A stretch of 64,000 bases of DNA from Schizophyllum amplum (lineage: Eukaryota > Basidiomycota > Agaricomycetes > Agaricales > Schizophyllaceae). Shown in pieces: positions 22,544 to 33,012 of the stretch. The stretch covers positions 1 through 64,000 of the forward strand of contig VDMD01000072.1 of the NCBI GenBank assembly GCA_007026445.1. Reading direction: 5' to 3'. The notes under the pieces were generated by a model. It saw only the letters and a list, made by a program, of their open reading frames with translations. It did not search any database and was not told the origin of the DNA. A program made the translations under genes and the position numbers. Position 1 is the stretch's first letter; each line of letters starts with the position of its first letter.

Positions 22544-25500
22544 CCCTCCCAGGTACTCCAGAATCGGCGTGTGGCGTGCTGAAAATTAGTGACACGGTGG
22601 GCGCACGGCCAGCGAGCCAACGATCAAGCGCCTCACAGTCGGCCAACTCAGCGGCAGGCAACCAGCGGTCATCGACGGGGCCATAACCAGCCCAGCGCAC
22701 TAAGTATTGCAGCTTATTACGCACGCGCTTCTCGTCGACAATGCAATCCACGAAAAATTCCTCGTACCCATCCTCGGTCAGGATAGGGCCCGGCTCGGCA
22801 AGTGTGCGTGAAGGGAACAGCACATCATTGTTATCATGCCACCGAACAAGCTCGGAGACATGAAACTTATTAAACACACTCGAGTTAGGCAACGCGAGCT
22901 CATATGTTGAGGTCTCCGGGAAGGCGCGCAAAACTTCGTAAGGCCCGTCAAAGCGTGGCATGAATTTTGCCACACGCTTCTCGCCCTTCGCCTTGTAGTG
23001 CTTGCGGCGATTGTAGGTGGCGACTTTAACACGGTCGCCAGCAGCGATAGACGGCTCGGACGGGCGCCGCGCATTCGCAGCATAAGCCTGGTTGACCTTA
23101 GCCTGAGTTAACATGTCGCGAGCATCGGCTTCATTATCAAGGAAAAGCTGCAGGTGCTTTTCGGCGGCGAAAGCCTCCTTCGTACCGCGCAAGCCATCCG
23201 GCAGCACAGCGGGCACGAGGGGTGGCAGCCGACGAGGGTGCCGACCGATGTGCATCTCGAAGTGGGTGAGACCAGTAGATGAGTTAACTGTGTTCATGAT
23301 GTCAAACCGGACGCGGGGCAAGACACGAACCCAGCCCTTCTGATTTCGCTCGACATGGAAGCGAAGACACTGGTTGATCGTCTGGTTGAAGCGCTCGGAC
23401 GAACCGTCCGTCTGAGGATGGTACGCAGAGGACATGCGCAGCTTAATCCCAGACAGCAGATGCAGTGCTTGCCAGAAGCGAGAGACGAAGAGCTTATCAC
23501 GATCCAGCGTGATGTGTATAGGCAGCCCGTTCTCGCAGACCCAGTTATCAAAAAAAACAGCAGCGAGTTCTTTGGCGGTAAGTGTAGTGCGGGTAGGGAT
23601 GATCCGGCAGTCAGCACCCAAGCGATCGGTGATAGACAGGATGCAGTCGAAGCCTGAGTCAGGCGGTAACGGGCCCACAAAGTCCATAGCGATCTCCTCA
23701 CCGCGCCGGTCGGGGACTGGGAGCGGGTGCAGGGGACCGCCCTTCGCCTTGGTACTCGCTTTGTTGCGCTGGCAATCGGGGCATGAGGGAACATACGCAC
23801 GCTCGAGATCGCGCCGCATCCCAGGCCAGTAGTAAGAGTCACGCAGATTGTGCAAAGACTTTTCAGCACTGAAGTGCCCGCACGAGTCATGCGCAATTTG
23901 GAAGAGCTCCTCGTGCAAGGAGGCGTAGGCGGGTATGTAAAGGCGACCCCCGACATACCAGAGACCGTGGCGCTGCTCAACGCCTGGAACAGAGACATTG
24001 CGCGAGGTTAACTTGCCCACAAATGGATCATCGACGTAGCCGGCCTTGATGTCCGCGAGCCAGTCCTCGTCAGGCCGGATAGACAGCAAGGCACAGACGT
24101 TGGTGGCACAAGCAGACACAGCGTCAGCGGGCGATTCCGATGGAAGACGCGACAGCAGGAGGCAGACAGGCCGAGCGCCGTAGCGGGCCCAACAGTCCTC
24201 CGCCGAGCTGAAGGCAGGCTCAGCAGGGTCATTTGGCAGGCGAGACAATGCATCCGCAACAACGTTCTTATCCCCCGGCAGGTATGTAATATGCAGCTCA
24301 AATTGCGACATAGTCTCCATCCAGCGGAGCTGACGCCGAGAGAGGTCGCGCTGGGAATTAAAATTTTCCAGCGTGCGATGGTCGGTGTAGACGTGCACAG
24401 GCATGCCTAAGCAGTCCGCGCGCCACTTCTTCAAAGCACGTATAACAGCGAGGAGCTCCTTCTCATGAGTAGCGTAGTGTAATTCAGCGCCCTTGAGTGA
24501 AGCAGAGTCATAAGCAACAGGGCGAGCGGTCTCCCAAGTAGGACCCCAAGACATGACAGCTCCAGTGCGCCAATCAGAGGCATCTGTAGTCACGAATAGC
24601 TTGTTGTCACCAGGGTTCTCGTAGTCAACAACAGTAAGACATTCGCCCGAAGCTGCAAGCGCGCGAATCTTCTCGAAGGCATACTGCTCGGCCTCACCCC
24701 AATTGGGGAACCCCTTGCCGTACTCCTTACCCGTAAGCGGGTCTAGCACACGGGTGTACTCAGCGAGGTTCGGCAGGTAGCGCGCAATGTATCGCGTGAG
24801 CCCCAGGAAACGCCGCATCTCGGTTGCATTCGTCGGGACAGGCCACTGCAGGACTGCATCCACCTTGCTACTCTGAGCCTGGATGCCGCGACGGGAGATA
24901 TGATGGCCCAAAAAGTCGAGCGAGTCCAAGAAGAAAGCACATTTCTTGGGGTTGCAGAAGAGCTTCGCAGCACGTAGGGCATCCAATATTAAGCGCACTT
25001 GAACAGCGTGTTCCTCGACGGAGTCAGACCAAATGATGATATCGTCGAGGTAGATATAGCAGAACTTCCCAAGGTACGGGCGTAGAGCATCGGTAACACG
25101 CCGCTGGTGTACAGGAGGAGCGTTCTTGAAGCCTTGAGGCATAACCAGCCACTCATACAAGCCCAGGGGTGTCGTAACAGCCGTGAGCGGAACAGACGCA
25201 GGATCAAGCTTAGTCTGGTAGAACGAGTCGGTCATGTCCATCTTGCCCCAGATCGAGCCCGTGCCCGCAGCAGCAAGGATGTCGTCGACGCGAGGGATCG
25301 GATGGCGGTCGGTCACTGTAACAGCGTTCAAGAGGCGATAGTCGTTGACCCAGCGGGGCAGCTGAGTCTTGTCCGCCTTCGGAGTCAAGAAAGCAGGCGA
25401 TGCGAAAGACGAAGAGGAAGGCCGAATCCGACCGGCATCCAGGTGCCGCTGAATGAGCGTCTCCCATGCCTCGCGATACTTGCGGGGCGAGGGATACGTG

Positions 25501-28500
25501 CGCTTTGACAGCGAGAAGTCCGAGGTGGCAAGGTCAATCTTGCATATGTGCGACGTGTCAAGGTCGTCAACGTGTGCAATGGGCCCGAAGACATCCTTGT
25601 AGTCAGTCTTGATATCGGCGCTCATCGTTGCGAGGCGCTCCGCGTGCTCCAGGGACTCAATACGTTCAAGGATCGCACAGACAAAATGAGAGGGCTCACG
25701 GTCCGCCGTCGCAAACTTGTCAGAGTCTGCGCGTCGAACCGCGAGGGTCGCATTCAACTCGGAGACTACAGCTAAACGGTCATTACAGTGTTGTAGGCGT
25801 CGGGCCTTAGGAGAGACAGAGGCAGCGGGAGGAGCTTTAGGGAGGGGGGCAACGCGGGGAGGATGTAAGATATCAAAACCAGTAGACATGCAAACAACGG
25901 AAGGGTCGAAAACACGAGTATGAGAGCGGGGGTCATGCCGGAGCGAATAAGAAACACGAAAGTCATTGAGTGCGAGGAAAGGAAGACCAAGAAGAAGGGG
26001 AACATGGAGCGACGGGACAATAAGAGCTTTAACAGTTTGAGAAGCGAAGGAGCGGGAGCGATCGTGCAGAGTCAGGAGCGAGTACGTATCAATAAAGACT
26101 TCCACCTTGTTGCCATCAGCGTCATCCATCGCAACACCCAGGATCTCGGGGGTGTCGAGGCGATGAACGCGCAGCCGCAGCTGCTCACGCAGGTCCAACC
26201 TGATGAGGACAAAAGGTGAGCCATCGTCAATGAGAGCTGACACGCTAGCCTGACAGGAAGACTCGGGAGACGCGACAAAACATTTCCACGAAATGTGGGG
26301 AAGACGGTGAGGGATGTCAACGATTCCGCCGTCAGCGGGATAGGGAGGAGGGGAGCCAGCGCACAGGGAGCGAGCGGAGAGCGCACACACCTCGTTCACA
26401 CCAGGGGCACGACACGGTCCCTCCGAGCGGGCGCGGGAGCGCGTCAGAGCGGGGCTGACCTCGCTCAACTCAGTGCGCGCAATGCGCGCGCGAGGGGCCG
26501 GAGACGGGCTAGGCGGTGTGCGCGGGGGCCCGCGAGGGCTGCTGTCACTGCTGACTGGAGTCAGCGGCGACCCAGGAGACAGCGCGCGGCGCGCGGGAGC
26601 CGGTGAGCGCGGGCGAGGGGAGTCCTCAGCAGTGACTGAGGCCGGGCGACGAGCTGGTACCGGCGAGTCACGAGCGCGTACATCGGATCGATACAAGCGG
26701 GCATCGTCGTAGATGGATGGAGAGCGGCGACGGGAGTTCCCGTCACGGCCGCGAGACGGTGAGCGACGGGAACGGGACTCGGTGCAGACGTGCGAGCGGG
26801 AGCGCGAGTCAGAGCGATGGGAAGAGCGGCTGCGCGACACGCGCATCACGCGGTCATCGCAGGGAACACGTCGACGCGGGGGCGCAGCCTGGCTAATGTA
26901 GTCGTCGTCGTAACCGTACTCCTCGTCGCTGTGTGCGAACTCGGCTTCAACGCGGCGGCCCCGAGCCTGCAGAGGCGCGGGTGCGGGAACGGGCGCCTCA
27001 AGCGCGCGCGCAGTCGGCGGGAGCGGAGCTGGAGGACCACCACGCCAGCCCTGCGCAGGGAGCGCAGGTGGACCCATCGACATGTGAGGGGGGGCCGCAT
27101 GGACGTTAGCGACATGCGCGACTCGCCCTGCTAAGCCCGTATTCGCGTACATGTCTGCCATAGCAGTTGAGTTGTAATGGATCATGTTGACGCCCACCGG
27201 AGTGTGAGCCTGCTCGTAAGAGGAATCGGGGGACACGTGCGAGTAGCTAGGAACAGCGTTGACACGAACGGGAATGTTGTTGGGGGCAGTTGCGGCGGAC
27301 GAGGAGCCCTTGGGTGCAGAGACACCCATAGCAATGTCGATGTGCGCCTCGAGCTCCGAGAGCTTGAGGGGCAAGTTCGGCCCCAGTATGCCGCGCACCG
27401 TCAAGTCTTCCAGCACCTGAACAACCCCGGGGCTGTCCAGGCTGTAGCGAGGCATGGCGGCCTTCTCCTCGGGCGGCGCGTCGCAGGTGCGCCCGCCGTG
27501 AGAGCATTGCATAGCGCAGCAGCAGAAACAGCCATGGAAACGCTTCAGCGAGTCCATGTGTCCGCTCAGATTCTTCCTGGGGAAGAAAGACTGGACGCCC
27601 GTACCGGCGAAGCCGACGGCGTTGACGGTCGCCCGAGAGCAATTGAAGGCGGGGACGTGGCGCGGGCCGACAGGAGCGGCGGCAGCGTTAGAAGAGAACC
27701 CGGTCGGGACGTGTTTAGGCTCAGGCAGCTGAGCGTGGTGAGACGCGGTGCTGAGCGCGCGCTTACGGTCATCCCCACCGTGATTGTTGAACCCGTGCTT
27801 GAACAGCGCAGCCTGGACCATATTGTCGATGTGAACCTGCCCAGCGGTGAAAGCACTCCACGCCTTGTCCAACATCGTTTTGAACCGACCGACAGAGGCA
27901 TCGCATGCGAGGGCCGCAGCGGCATTGGCGGCGGAAGAGGGCACGGTCCATGTCGTGAGTGTCGAGAACTCGTACGTACGCGCGCAGAACTCGCTGAATG
28001 GAGTGTCGAAGCTCATACTGACACGGCTGATGATCTCCGCCTGTGAGATCTGGTGAGACTCGTCGAGGGAGAAGTTCATGCTGTCGATACGGTCCATGAA
28101 ATCGTGAGGCGACTCCGTGGAGAAGCGCGCCGCGGTACGAAACGACTCCAAGAAACCCTCGGCCCCGCCGCGAATGAAGGTATCCTTCAGTACGGTCTCG
28201 AGCTGATCGTACGTAAGGTCATCGTGTACGAGCGACCTGCCCGCCGCCGTCTGTCGGATGTCGAGACGCATCTTCTTGGATTCAAAGGCGCTGATGACGG
28301 AGCTCATGAAGGCGCCGTCGACGAGCTTCTGGGCTTCGCCATAGGAGCGGAACTTTCCGACGATGTGTGAGCACGTCTTTGGGTTCGCGAGACTCGCGCG
28401 AGCGGCATCGGTGTCCTCGATGGTGGGCAGCCTGCCAGAACCTTGTAGCGTAATGCCCGGCGCTAGTTCAACCGGTGCCATGTCGTCGGAGTATATTGAT

Positions 28501-28859
28501 GACGTGGGTGAAGCGAGTAAAGGCGTGAGCGGCGATTCGGCACGCGGAGGAGCAACGGGGGACAGACGAAGGGGGAGCGAGCCGGTGTTCGAGGGGGGTG
28601 TGATTTCAAGAGGAGGCAAGAGCGGCCCTTCGAGTGAGGTAGAGAGCGGGCTGGACAGAGGAACGGTGGAAGGCGGTATGGAGAGCTGGCTGGGTGCAAG
28701 GACACGACGCCTCCGAGGAGCGGCGTTCGCGGGTGCGTCGGTTGGGCTTGGAGCCGTCGATGCGCGTGAACGCGGGGCAGGCACTGTAGTTGAACGCGGG
28801 GAGTCCGAGTTCGACGAGCTACGAAAGCGTGGTGATCGTCTGTGTCCGGAGTCAGTCAT
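22539..28859 (-). CDS. gypsy gag-pol polyprotein with chromodomain (2106 aa)
   Basis: Gag and Pol lie in one frame. The N-terminal about 500 residues are Gag, with a cysteine cluster (CFCCCAMQCSHGGRTC) that is not a canonical zinc knuckle. A long Ser/Arg/Pro-rich linker follows. The protease-like motif is LIDDGSPFVLI with Asp 878-Asp 879-Gly 880, so the usual DSG/DTG is DDG. Reverse transcriptase has YLDD at 1270-1273. RNase H has TTDASDW and ends YLPGDKNVVADALSRL. Integrase has an HHCC finger (CPDCQRNK) and catalytic Asp 1726, Asp 1786, Glu 1822 (D-D35E). A chromodomain (YLVRWAGYG, then WLPA) ends the protein. The stop codon overlaps the 3' LTR and the polypurine tract is coding. The ATG lies 475 nt after the 5' LTR. 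Confidence 0.95.
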   Translation of the reverse strand: MTDSGHRRSPRFRSSSNSDSPRSTTVPAPRSRASTAPSPTDAPANAAPRRRRVLAPSQLSIPPSTVPLSSPLSTSLEGPLLPPLEITPPSNTGSLPLRLSPVAPPRAESPLTPLLASPTSSIYSDDMAPVELAPGITLQGSGRLPTIEDTDAARASLANPKTCSHIVGKFRSYGEAQKLVDGAFMSSVISAFESKKMRLDIRQTAAGRSLVHDDLTYDQLETVLKDTFIRGGAEGFLESFRTAARFSTESPHDFMDRIDSMNFSLDESHQISQAEIISRVSMSFDTPFSEFCARTYEFSTLTTWTVPSSAANAAAALACDASVGRFKTMLDKAWSAFTAGQVHIDNMVQAALFKHGFNNHGGDDRKRALSTASHHAQLPEPKHVPTGFSSNAAAAPVGPRHVPAFNCSRATVNAVGFAGTGVQSFFPRKNLSGHMDSLKRFHGCFCCCAMQCSHGGRTCDAPPEEKAAMPRYSLDSPGVVQVLEDLTVRGILGPNLPLKLSELEAHIDIAMGVSAPKGSSSAATAPNNIPVRVNAVPSYSHVSPDSSYEQAHTPVGVNMIHYNSTAMADMYANTGLAGRVAHVANVHAAPPHMSMGPPALPAQGWRGGPPAPLPPTARALEAPVPAPAPLQARGRRVEAEFAHSDEEYGYDDDYISQAAPPRRRVPCDDRVMRVSRSRSSHRSDSRSRSHVCTESRSRRSPSRGRDGNSRRRSPSIYDDARLYRSDVRARDSPVPARRPASVTAEDSPRPRSPAPARRALSPGSPLTPVSSDSSPRGPPRTPPSPSPAPRARIARTELSEVSPALTRSRARSEGPCRAPGVNEVCALSARSLCAGSPPPYPADGGIVDIPHRLPHISWKCFVASPESSCQASVSALIDDGSPFVLIRLDLREQLRLRVHRLDTPEILGVAMDDADGNKVEVFIDTYSLLTLHDRSRSFASQTVKALIVPSLHVPLLLGLPFLALNDFRVSYSLRHDPRSHTRVFDPSVVCMSTGFDILHPPRVAPLPKAPPAASVSPKARRLQHCNDRLAVVSELNATLAVRRADSDKFATADREPSHFVCAILERIESLEHAERLATMSADIKTDYKDVFGPIAHVDDLDTSHICKIDLATSDFSLSKRTYPSPRKYREAWETLIQRHLDAGRIRPSSSSFASPAFLTPKADKTQLPRWVNDYRLLNAVTVTDRHPIPRVDDILAAAGTGSIWGKMDMTDSFYQTKLDPASVPLTAVTTPLGLYEWLVMPQGFKNAPPVHQRRVTDALRPYLGKFCYIYLDDIIIWSDSVEEHAVQVRLILDALRAAKLFCNPKKCAFFLDSLDFLGHHISRRGIQAQSSKVDAVLQWPVPTNATEMRRFLGLTRYIARYLPNLAEYTRVLDPLTGKEYGKGFPNWGEAEQYAFEKIRALAASGECLTVVDYENPGDNKLFVTTDASDWRTGAVMSWGPTWETARPVAYDSASLKGAELHYATHEKELLAVIRALKKWRADCLGMPVHVYTDHRTLENFNSQRDLSRRQLRWMETMSQFELHITYLPGDKNVVADALSRLPNDPAEPAFSSAEDCWARYGARPVCLLLSRLPSESPADAVSACATNVCALLSIRPDEDWLADIKAGYVDDPFVGKLTSRNVSVPGVEQRHGLWYVGGRLYIPAYASLHEELFQIAHDSCGHFSAEKSLHNLRDSYYWPGMRRDLERAYVPSCPDCQRNKASTKAKGGPLHPLPVPDRRGEEIAMDFVGPLPPDSGFDCILSITDRLGADCRIIPTRTTLTAKELAAVFFDNWVCENGLPIHITLDRDKLFVSRFWQALHLLSGIKLRMSSAYHPQTDGSSERFNQTINQCLRFHVERNQKGWVRVLPRVRFDIMNTVNSSTGLTHFEMHIGRHPRRLPPLVPAVLPDGLRGTKEAFAAEKHLQLFLDNEADARDMLTQAKVNQAYAANARRPSEPSIAAGDRVKVATYNRRKHYKAKGEKRVAKFMPRFDGPYEVLRAFPETSTYELALPNSSVFNKFHVSELVRWHDNNDVLFPSRTLAEPGPILTEDGYEEFFVDCIVDEKRVRNKLQYLVRWAGYGPVDDRWLPAAELADCEALDRWLAGRAPTVSLIFSTPHADSGVPGRV
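22544..22550 (-). other. polypurine tract of gypsy 1
   Basis: CCCTCCC on the plus strand (GGGAGGG in element sense) abuts the 3' LTR and simultaneously encodes the last codons of the polyprotein. Confidence 0.8.
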
Positions 28860-29334
28860 ACTGCTGTCTTGTAAGCAATCCGAGGATGCGTTAAGCGCGG
28901 GGAGTGTGTGTGAAGCTTGAGCGAGGAGCGAGGGAACAGTCTATTATGATGTTCGGGGATATCAAAGGTAATGCGGGGTATTTGGAAATGGTCCACAACG
29001 GAGGCAAGTGATGAGCCGGAGTCTGAGCGAAGAGTCTGAGCGGGGAGCGGAGCGCCTTGAGCGAATTTAGAGCGGTTAGAGAGGCGAATATATGCGCATA
29101 TATGCGGTTATATTCGTGAGCTTGAGCGACGCGGGAGCTGAGCTGAGCTGGGAGCGGGAGCGGAGAGACGGGGTCGTTGTTCGAGCTACAGTCTAAGCGA
29201 TCGCGCGAAACGCGGGGAGAGGGCGAAAGAGGGGTCTATAGGCCTAAAGCCCAGGAGAAGATTGCGTAGGCAGCTTCGATAGAAGAGTGTGGCAGCGAGA
29301 AGCGGGTTCGAGCGTGGAAATGTTCAAAAAAAAG
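28860..29334 (-). other. 5' leader of gypsy 1 with unclear primer site
   Basis: 475 nt between the 5' LTR and the ATG, non-coding. In element sense the sequence next to the LTR is CTTTTTTTTGAACATTTCC. I see no TGG-type complement to a tRNA 3' end and no self-priming match in the LTR, so the priming mechanism is unresolved. Confidence 0.5.
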
Positions 29335-29544
29335 TGTGAGGCGACCACAGGGGCCGAACACTGCTAAGCGGGACTCACGCGGTCAGAACAGAACCACGTC
29401 GTATTGGGGTGCGTATGCGGCGGTGGGCGTAAGAGAGAAGAACAAGCGTAAGTAAGTAGATATATCCGGAACGTATATATCTCGGCGAGTGCCGAGGCCG
29501 ACGTAAGTAGTGATAAGTGGCGTAAATGGAACGGTCACGTTACA
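29335..29544 (-). repeat. 5' LTR of gypsy 1
   Basis: 210 bp, identical to 22334-22543 on direct reading. Followed on the plus strand by the GTCAA duplication at 29545-29549. Confidence 0.96.
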
Positions 29545-31841
29545 GTCAAGTCCAAGGTCAAGGCCCGGAATGGACCGCAGCAGTTCCAAGTCGAGCAGGG
29601 CGACATGCTCCGCTCACTCTACACGCAAGTTTGGCAGGCGAAGGTCCTTGCGAACGAGGTCGCAGAAGACGCAAAACCCGACGCGAATTGGCGCATGCGA
29701 GAAGTGGTGATGAAGGAGTGGAAGAAGCTGTCGGATGAGCAGCAGGAGGCGTACACGACAAGAGCGCGTGAGCTGGCTCAGAAGGCGCGCGACGATTACG
29801 ATCGCCTTATGAAGGAAGGGCCGTCAAGGGAGCCACAAGCACGTCAGGAGTGAGTGTCCTTCGTCTTTGGATGTCGCTTGGACTGACCACGACTCCGCAG
29901 GGCGATCAACAACCTGAAGAACCTCGCGGTTCCCATCCTCACCGGCATCATGGAGTACACGGGCCTCCACGCGACGCTCCTTGTAGGAGGCCCCATCCCC
30001 AACTACGAGGGCGAGATTCGTGTACACTCCATCTGCGCTGGCAAAAATCATGGCGCCCGTCCCTTATCCTGGCGGAACACGATCCTGCCGGCCTGAAGCT
30101 GGCAAAGGATCACTTCGCGGCGTACTTGAACACGGCCTTCAGTGAGTTGTTCATACACATGGGATTTGATACGAAGCTAACAATATTTACAGCCGACCAA
30201 GAGAAGTCGATGAGCGCCCTGAAGCCCAACGACACCGCCGTCCCCATTCCAGGCTTGCCTGACGGCCTGCTGGCGATGAATGCCGATGAAGACAATGACT
30301 CCTCGTCTGGACCATCGGATGCAGACGGCAGCGACTCCGACTCTGACGCACCTATACTCACCAAGCGCAAGCGCACACAAACCACCAAGTCCAAGGCCAC
30401 AAGCAAGATCACCTCCAAGTCCGTCAAGACCGCCGCCTCGTCTTCCAAGAAGCCCGCCGCCTCGTCCTCCAAGAAGCCCGCCGCCGCGTCTTCCAAGAAG
30501 TCCATCGCGTCGGTCAAGAAAGGCGTCGGTGCTGGGTCGTCGAAGGCCTCCGCTGCGACCTCTACGCTATCTAAAGCGCCCGTCGCCGCTACATCGAACG
30601 TGCCCGCCGGCGGTGCGTCGTCGAAGATGCCCATCGACTCTGACTCGTCGGAGGACGAGCTCCCTATCCGCAACGTGCAGAGGCGTAGCGCGAGATCGTC
30701 CGCCGGCAAGAGGATCATTGGGTCGGATTCGGGCGAGGAGAATGACCTCAAAGGCGACTCCGAGTATGGCGCCGGAAGACTGCTCAAGAAGGCGCGGGTG
30801 GCCGACGTCACGCTGATTGGGCCCCGTCCCCGCCCAAAGCCCCGACCCCGCCCACAGCCCAAGACACGGGTGATGGCCACGGCGGACATGATTGCGCCCA
30901 CTATGCCAGAGGTTCCCGCAATGCCAGAGGAGGTCTCTCCTAACGAGGATCGTTCCGTTGCCGCGGAACGCGCCGCGCTCGCGCTGGACCCCGGAGCTGG
31001 AGAGGACGAGGACGAGTTCACCGCCGCGGAACGCGCCGAGCTCGCGCTGGACCCCGGAGCTGGAGAGGACGAGGACGAGTTCGCCGCCGCGGAACGCGCC
31101 GAGCTCGCGCTGGACCCCGGAGCTGGTGAGGACGAGGAGGACGATGGCGACGAGATCATGTGCATGCCGATGAAGCTCAACGTGGTGGACAAGATGGACA
31201 TCGACTGTGGCGCAGACGAGGACGTACAGATGGACGCCGTGTCCGACGACGCGATGACGACGGAGAAGGCTGGCGACGCGGGCCCCGGCCTCGCCACAAA
31301 TGACGATGAGGCTCAGGTCGTTTGTCCTCCCGACGCCGAAAAGTGGTTCGTCACCAACTTTGACAGCGTCAATTGCCCCGCTCTCGGCAAGGAGTACATA
31401 CGGCTCCTCCGCACCTGGTGTTCTCTCGAATTGGCGAATGGCTTCGCAATCGGCAAAGGGAACAAGGCAAAGACGGGCGCGCCGAAGCCCGCTCTCCTCA
31501 TCACCTGGATTCATGCGGGGCGTGCGGCGCGCGTCAAGAAGATGCCGACCGTGGTCGACGCGAATGCCTTCGCCACGGAGTTATGGGCTTGGTGGGCGGC
31601 TCTGCAGCCGGCGTGGCGCAATGTGGATCCAACGGGACTGCGTGAGCCCGACCGCGAGGTCTCCGATGGTGACTGGGGAGCCGCGCTTGAGGTACGCGGA
31701 CAGAATGGAATTCTCTCCGTTGTCGCGTGCCTCTGCTGGTGGGGCAACGTGCTCGGGAGCAGGACGACTCCCAACGCGCGCTCGTGGCTCCGTCTGCTGG
31801 ACGACGTGACATGGGTCTGCGAGCAGCTGCTCGCGGCGTAA
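29545..31841 (+). pseudogene. main part of host gene F (uncharacterised basidiomycete family), split and frameshifted
   Basis: Continues the frame opened at 22278. The first exon part (29545-29849) encodes a charged, HMG-like helical region with VMKEWKKLSDEQQEAYTTRA near its centre. Intron 29850-29900 (51 nt, GTGAGT, CTGAC branch) is followed by exon 29901-30141, then intron 30142-30192 (51 nt, GCTAAC branch) and a long last exon to the TAA at 31839-31841. The last exon has an acidic/serine tract, a Lys/Ser-rich repeat region, a 21-aa triple repeat (30960-31148) and a conserved-looking C-terminal block ending SWLRLLDDVTWVCEQLLAA. Exon 2 hits a stop at 30094-30096; one missing base near 30071-30080 would join it to the downstream frame. 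I know this architecture only as an expanded family of unknown function. The gene is broken twice: by the gypsy element and by the frameshift. Confidence 0.6.
30960..31148 (+). repeat. three 63-bp coding tandem repeats in gene F
   Basis: Units start at 30960, 31023 and 31086. Each encodes 21 residues of the form AERAELALDPGAGEDEDEFA. The first two copies are nearly identical in DNA, which indicates recent in-frame expansion. Confidence 0.95.
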
Positions 31842-33012
31842 GTTGACGATCTCAACTTATCTATATCACTTGGTTTGGACATGTTGCTTTTCGTACTTTG
31901 CTTCTTGGTCGTGCTGTCATCGTTTGTATGTATTTCTTCTTGATGGTGCTCTGCTGTGCTGCCCCTGTTGTCTTGATGTGCTTGTGGACTTACAGTGTAT
32001 TTATTGCTTGCATAGATGTACAATATATCGTTCTGTTTCATGAACATGTTTTGTTTATACTTACTATACATGTATGTCACTTTATTCGACTATGCGCAGC
32101 CGTGAGAGTTGTGGGTCCACAAGATCAAAGTCACGTGATGTTCGAGCGGCCTTCGCAAAATTTTGCGCGCGACAGTATCCGGGGAGGGGAGCTGTGGCCT
32201 GACGTGCAGCTGGCAAAGGAGGGCTGGCATTACAATTGTCTATGTATTGTACAATATGTATGGGATGGGCTCAGGGAAATTTGTCAGGGAATGTGAAAAT
32301 TTCGCCGCTGTCGATCACGACGGCGCCGCAGTGCTGCACGGTGGAAGTCAGTAGCCATTCTGAAACCAGAGCGTTGATGAAGGCACCTCCCCGCCCTGAT
32401 ATCTGAGCTCTGAGCTGAAAATTCTAGGTACCGGGGCGCTCGCCGGCGTTGGCAGCGGCGATGAACGGAGCAGAGCCAGCAAGGGCGGGGCGTGAACGTG
32501 GGTTACTGCGCGTGGCAAAGGGAGGTGGAGGAGGAAGGCGGGGGCGGCGGGGCGGCGGGCGGCGAGACCAGCGGCGGTGGCGGGCGTGGTGGCGGCAGCG
32601 CTGGCGCGCTGGCATTCGAAAGAAAGCAGTGTGCCGCTACGTGACGCGGAAGACGTGTCGATATTGGTGTACTGACGAGCCGGCGGGCAAGCGCCAAGCG
32701 GGCCGAGGCGGGGGCGGCGGGGGCGGTGGGGGCGGCGGGGGCGGTGCAGGGTCGCGCAAACATTGCTGACTGTACAACCGCTGAGTGAAAAGAGCGCTTG
32801 CGGCTGATACAGGGGTGCAGCAGTGGGGCGGGGGCGGCGAGGGCGGCGGCGGCGGCGGGCGCAATGGCGGCGCGGTACGGGAGGGGGTGGCGGCGGGGCG
32901 CGCCATCAGACGTATGTCGAGCATCACAGCCCCATCATTTCCGTATTTTACGAAGGCGTGTAACATAGTTACCAATATCCTAATAATGACGCATATTAAC
33001 CCAAAAACTAGC
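31842..33012. other. intergenic, with GGC-rich low-complexity DNA
   Basis: The 3' flank of gene F is T-rich to about 32050, then G-rich low-complexity DNA. A (GGGGGCGGC)n/(GGGGGCGGT)n run lies at about 32704-32749 and more GGC-rich sequence at about 32825-32910. The ORFs with poly-Gly or poly-Pro here are by-products. A TATATAAGG on the plus strand at about 33104 lies inside the neighbouring split frame and is not assigned. Confidence 0.5.

Larger units (their letters stand above)
22334..29544 (-). mobile_element. complete Ty3/gypsy chromodomain retrotransposon (gypsy 1)
   Basis: A 7211-bp element in minus orientation with identical 210-bp LTRs (TGTGAGGCG...GTTACA read on the plus strand), a GTCAA duplication (22329-22333 and 29545-29549), one intact 2106-codon gag-pol ORF ending in a chromodomain, and a polypurine tract whose complement is CCCTCCC next to the 3' LTR. 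Identical LTRs indicate very recent insertion. It lands 52-56 nt into the coding sequence of host gene F. Chromodomain gypsy elements (chromoviruses) are known to target chromatin through this module. Confidence 0.97.

Noticed and set aside
32699..32910. Glycine-rich protein encoded by the GGC tracts
   Set aside because: Simple-sequence DNA, open in several frames, without start context or flanking exons.
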